The translations under genes were made by a program, and so were the position numbers. Below, piece after piece: positions 5,551 through 7,465 of a stretch of 7,465 nucleotides of DNA; position 1 is the first letter of the stretch, and each line of letters opens with the position of its first letter. The DNA is taken from contig CADBQT010000142.1 of the NCBI GenBank assembly GCA_902796875.1, positions 1-7,465 on the forward strand, given 5' to 3'. The notes beneath the pieces were generated by a model that worked only from the letters and a program-made list of their open reading frames with translations, was not told where the DNA came from and did no database searches. Source of the DNA: an uncultured Eubacteriales bacterium. GTDB lineage: Bacteria; Bacillota; Clostridia; Peptostreptococcales; Anaerovoracaceae.

Positions 5551-6594
5551 ATGGATTACGAAGAACGGATCACCGCAGCGGAGCTGGGGGACGGGGAATA
5601 CCGGCAGGAAGTGACCCTGCGGCCTCAGACTCTGGCGGACTATATCGGACAGACGGCGGCCACGGACAACCTGAAGGTATTTATCGAGGCGGCCAAGATC
5701 CGAAAGGAGCCTTTGGACCATGTGCTCTTTTACGGACCGCCGGGACTGGGCAAGACCACCCTGGCGGGGATCATCGCCAATGAGATGGGCGTGGATATCC
5801 GGATCACCTCCGGGCCTGCTGTGGAGCGGGCCGGGGATCTGGCGGCCATTCTGACCAACCTTAATGATAACGACGTCCTGTTCATCGACGAGATCCACCG
5901 GCTGAACCGGTCCGTAGAGGAGGTGCTGTACTCCGCCATGGAGGATTTCGCTCTGGACATCATCATCGGCAAAGGGCCGTCAGCCCGGTCCATCCGGCTG
6001 GATATCGCCCGGTTCACGCTGATCGGGGCAACCACCCGGGCGGGAAGCCTTTCGGCGCCTCTGAGGGACCGGTTCGGGGTCAACTGCAAGTTCGAGATGT
6101 ACACCAGGGACGAGCTGGCCCAGATCATCCGCCGGACGGCAACGCTTCTGGAGGTGGAGACGGACGAGGAATCCATCGATGAGATGGCCCGCCGTTCCCG
6201 GGGAACGCCCCGGATCGCCAACCGACTGTTGAAGCGGGTCCGGGATTTCTCCCAGGTCAAAGGCAGCGGCAGGATCGATATCGACATCACCCGGGAGGCC
6301 CTGGAGGCTCTGGGTGTGGACTACATGGGACTGGAGAACCTGGACCGGGAGATCCTCCGGGTGATCATCGACCGGTTCGACGGAGGCCCGGTGGGCATCG
6401 ATACCATCGCCGCATCCATCGGAGAAGAACGGGTCACCATCGAGGACGTGTACGAGCCCTATCTGATCCAGGCCGGATTCCTGCATCGGACCCAGAAGGG
6501 CCGGGTGGTCTCCAAGCTGGCCTATCAGCATCTGGGGATCGATTACGACGAGGAGGATGAGGAGAAGCAGATCTCCATCAACATCAGCGACTGA
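5551..6594 (+). CDS. ruvB: Holliday junction branch migration ATPase RuvB
   Basis: RuvB is an AAA+ hexameric motor that pumps DNA through the RuvA-bound junction. The product has 347 residues, close to the usual 330-345. Motifs in order: Walker [10 protein letters not shown] (62-70), Walker [10 protein letters not shown] (110-118), sensor 1 GATTRAG (159-165), LRDRFG (171-176) with the arginine finger, sensor 2 [16 protein letters not shown] (217-232), and the C-terminal winged helix (about 258-333) with [15 protein letters not shown] and the [10 protein letters not shown] strand. The last 17 residues form a short acidic tail (DEEDEEKQ), variable in this family. AGGAG at 5539-5543 is 7 nt before the ATG and begins within the ruvA stop codon, so expression of ruvA and ruvB is probably coupled. 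Confidence 0.98.
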   Translation: MDYEERITAAELGDGEYRQEVTLRPQTLADYIGQTAATDNLKVFIEAAKIRKEPLDHVLFYGPPGLGKTTLAGIIANEMGVDIRITSGPAVERAGDLAAILTNLNDNDVLFIDEIHRLNRSVEEVLYSAMEDFALDIIIGKGPSARSIRLDIARFTLIGATTRAGSLSAPLRDRFGVNCKFEMYTRDELAQIIRRTATLLEVETDEESIDEMARRSRGTPRIANRLLKRVRDFSQVKGSGRIDIDITREALEALGVDYMGLENLDREILRVIIDRFDGGPVGIDTIAASIGEERVTIEDVYEPYLIQAGFLHRTQKGRVVSKLAYQHLGIDYDEEDEEKQISINISD

Positions 6595-6595
6595 G

Positions 6596-6614
6596 GAAAT
6601 GACGGGAGCATTTC
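6596..6614 (+). other. Small hairpin between ruvB and queA
   Basis: GAAATG (6596-6601) and CATTTC (6609-6614) make a perfect 6-bp stem with a 7-nt loop (6602-6608). It sits between the ruvB stop (6592-6594) and the queA Shine-Dalgarno (AGAGGA, 6615-6620), touching the latter. There is no T run, so it is not a terminator. It could shape access to the queA ribosome binding site or be an mRNA processing site; both are inference. Confidence 0.35.
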
Positions 6615-6626
6615 AGAGGATAAATA

Positions 6627-7465
6627 ATGAACATCGATCTTTTTGATTATCATCTGCCGGAGCATCTTATCGCCCAGAAGCCGGCCGCCCAGAGGGACGG
6701 TTCCCGGCTTCTCGTCGTTCATCGGGACACGGGGGAGGTGGAGCACCGGCACTTCTATGACATACTGGAATATCTGCGCCCGGGGGACTGCCTGGTGCTC
6801 AACGATTCCCGGGTCCTGCCGGCCCGTCTCTTCGGCCGCAAGATCCAGAAAGATCCCAACATCAAAGAGCCGGGAGCGGCGGTGGAATTTCTCTTAAGCC
6901 GCAGGATCGAGGGAGACCGCTGGGAGACTCTGGTCCGGCCCGGACGGCGTCTGAAGCCGGGAGACAGGGTGGCTTTCAGCGGGCCGGGAAGCGATATGCC
7001 GGATCGGCCTTTGCTTCAGGCGGAGATCTGCGACTTCGGAGAGGACGGCACCCGGATCGTGGAATTCACCTACGATGGGATCTTCATGGAAAGGCTGGAG
7101 GAGATCGGAAGGATGCCTTTGCCCCCTTACATCGAGCGGCCGGCGGAGGAGGGGGACAGGGACCGGTATCAGACGGTGTACAGCCGCCAGGATGGTTCGG
7201 TGGCAGCCCCTACAGCGGGCCTTCATTTTACCGAAGATCTTCTCGCAAAGGCAAAGGCCATGGGCGTGGAATTCGCCTGGGTCACCCTTCACGTGGGGAT
7301 CGGGACCTTCCGGCCGGTGAAGGTGGACCGGGTGGAGGACCACACCATGCATTTCGAGGAATACTCCATCAGCCGGGAGAGCGCGGAGATCATCAACCGG
7401 GCGAAACGTGAAGGCCGCCGGGTGATCTGCGTGGGGACCACATCGACCCGGACGGTGGAGAGCGC
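6627..7465 (+). CDS. queA: S-adenosylmethionine:tRNA ribosyltransferase-isomerase QueA, 3' end outside the window
   Basis: QueA transfers and isomerises the ribose of S-adenosylmethionine onto preQ1 at position 34 of GUN-anticodon tRNAs, giving epoxyqueuosine, the step before queuosine. The frame is open from ATG 6627 to the window edge: 279 codons of an expected 340 or so, without a break. Family motifs appear in order: LPEHLIAQKPAAQRDGSRLLV (10-30), LNDSRVLPARLFG (58-70), GRMPLPPYIER (161-171), DRYQTVYS (179-186), GSVAAPTAGLHFT (190-202), VTLHVGIGTFRPV (219-231) and HTMHFEEY (239-246). AGAGGA (6615-6620) is 6 nt before the ATG. The gene is 32 nt after ruvB, and ruvAB-queA is a known bacterial order, often followed by tgt, which makes the next gene beyond the window a likely tgt. 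Confidence 0.97.
   Translation, partial: MNIDLFDYHLPEHLIAQKPAAQRDGSRLLVVHRDTGEVEHRHFYDILEYLRPGDCLVLNDSRVLPARLFGRKIQKDPNIKEPGAAVEFLLSRRIEGDRWETLVRPGRRLKPGDRVAFSGPGSDMPDRPLLQAEICDFGEDGTRIVEFTYDGIFMERLEEIGRMPLPPYIERPAEEGDRDRYQTVYSRQDGSVAAPTAGLHFTEDLLAKAKAMGVEFAWVTLHVGIGTFRPVKVDRVEDHTMHFEEYSISRESAEIINRAKREGRRVICVGTTSTRTVES

Noticed and set aside
5053..5898. A 281-codon - strand frame across ruvA and ruvB
   Set aside because: It is antisense to two certain genes, with no motif or ribosome binding site.
6595..6626. preQ1 riboswitch before queA
   Set aside because: The hairpin is not followed by the A-rich tail needed for the preQ1-I fold, and the gap is too short for other classes; queA appears to be transcribed with ruvB.

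Overview
The window looks like a chromosomal segment of a moderately GC-rich anaerobic Firmicute of the class Clostridia. Three things point there: IspH fused to ribosomal protein S1 (a clostridial arrangement), the argR-recN pair typical of Firmicutes, and a ruvC-ruvA-ruvB-queA cluster with purine-rich Shine-Dalgarno sites before each gene. Species cannot be named from this sequence alone.

Layout: (1) 1-1613, + strand: the last part of an ispH-rpsA fusion, cut at its 5' end by the window. It holds the C-terminal end of IspH, four S1 RNA-binding domains and a 99-residue Glu/Ala/Pro tail, and is followed by a rho-independent terminator. (2) 1614-2152: a gene-free interval between converging genes, about 40% G+C over 1741-2100 against roughly 60% in nearby genes. 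It is crowded with ACTG/CAGT motifs arranged as TTACTG...CAGTAA-type inverted pairs. I could not assign this to a known element and it is the main unexplained feature. (3) 2153-4231, - strand: argR followed by recN, one probable operon with a 6-nt gap. (4) 4232-4420: a divergent control region with an extended -10 promoter facing each way. (5) 4421-7465, + strand: ruvC, ruvA, ruvB and the start of queA (cut by the window end), closely spaced and probably co-transcribed.

Functions: RuvA and RuvB migrate Holliday junctions and RuvC cuts them; RecN, on the opposite strand, acts early in double-strand break repair, so the right two thirds of the window is largely recombinational repair. ArgR controls arginine metabolism. 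QueA makes epoxyqueuosine in tRNA. IspH ends the MEP isoprenoid pathway, and S1 helps mRNA bind the ribosome. All protein genes are core housekeeping genes and appear intact apart from the two cut by the window edges. The novelty, if any, lies in the intergenic repeat array and in a possible internal translation start that would give free S1 from the fusion gene.
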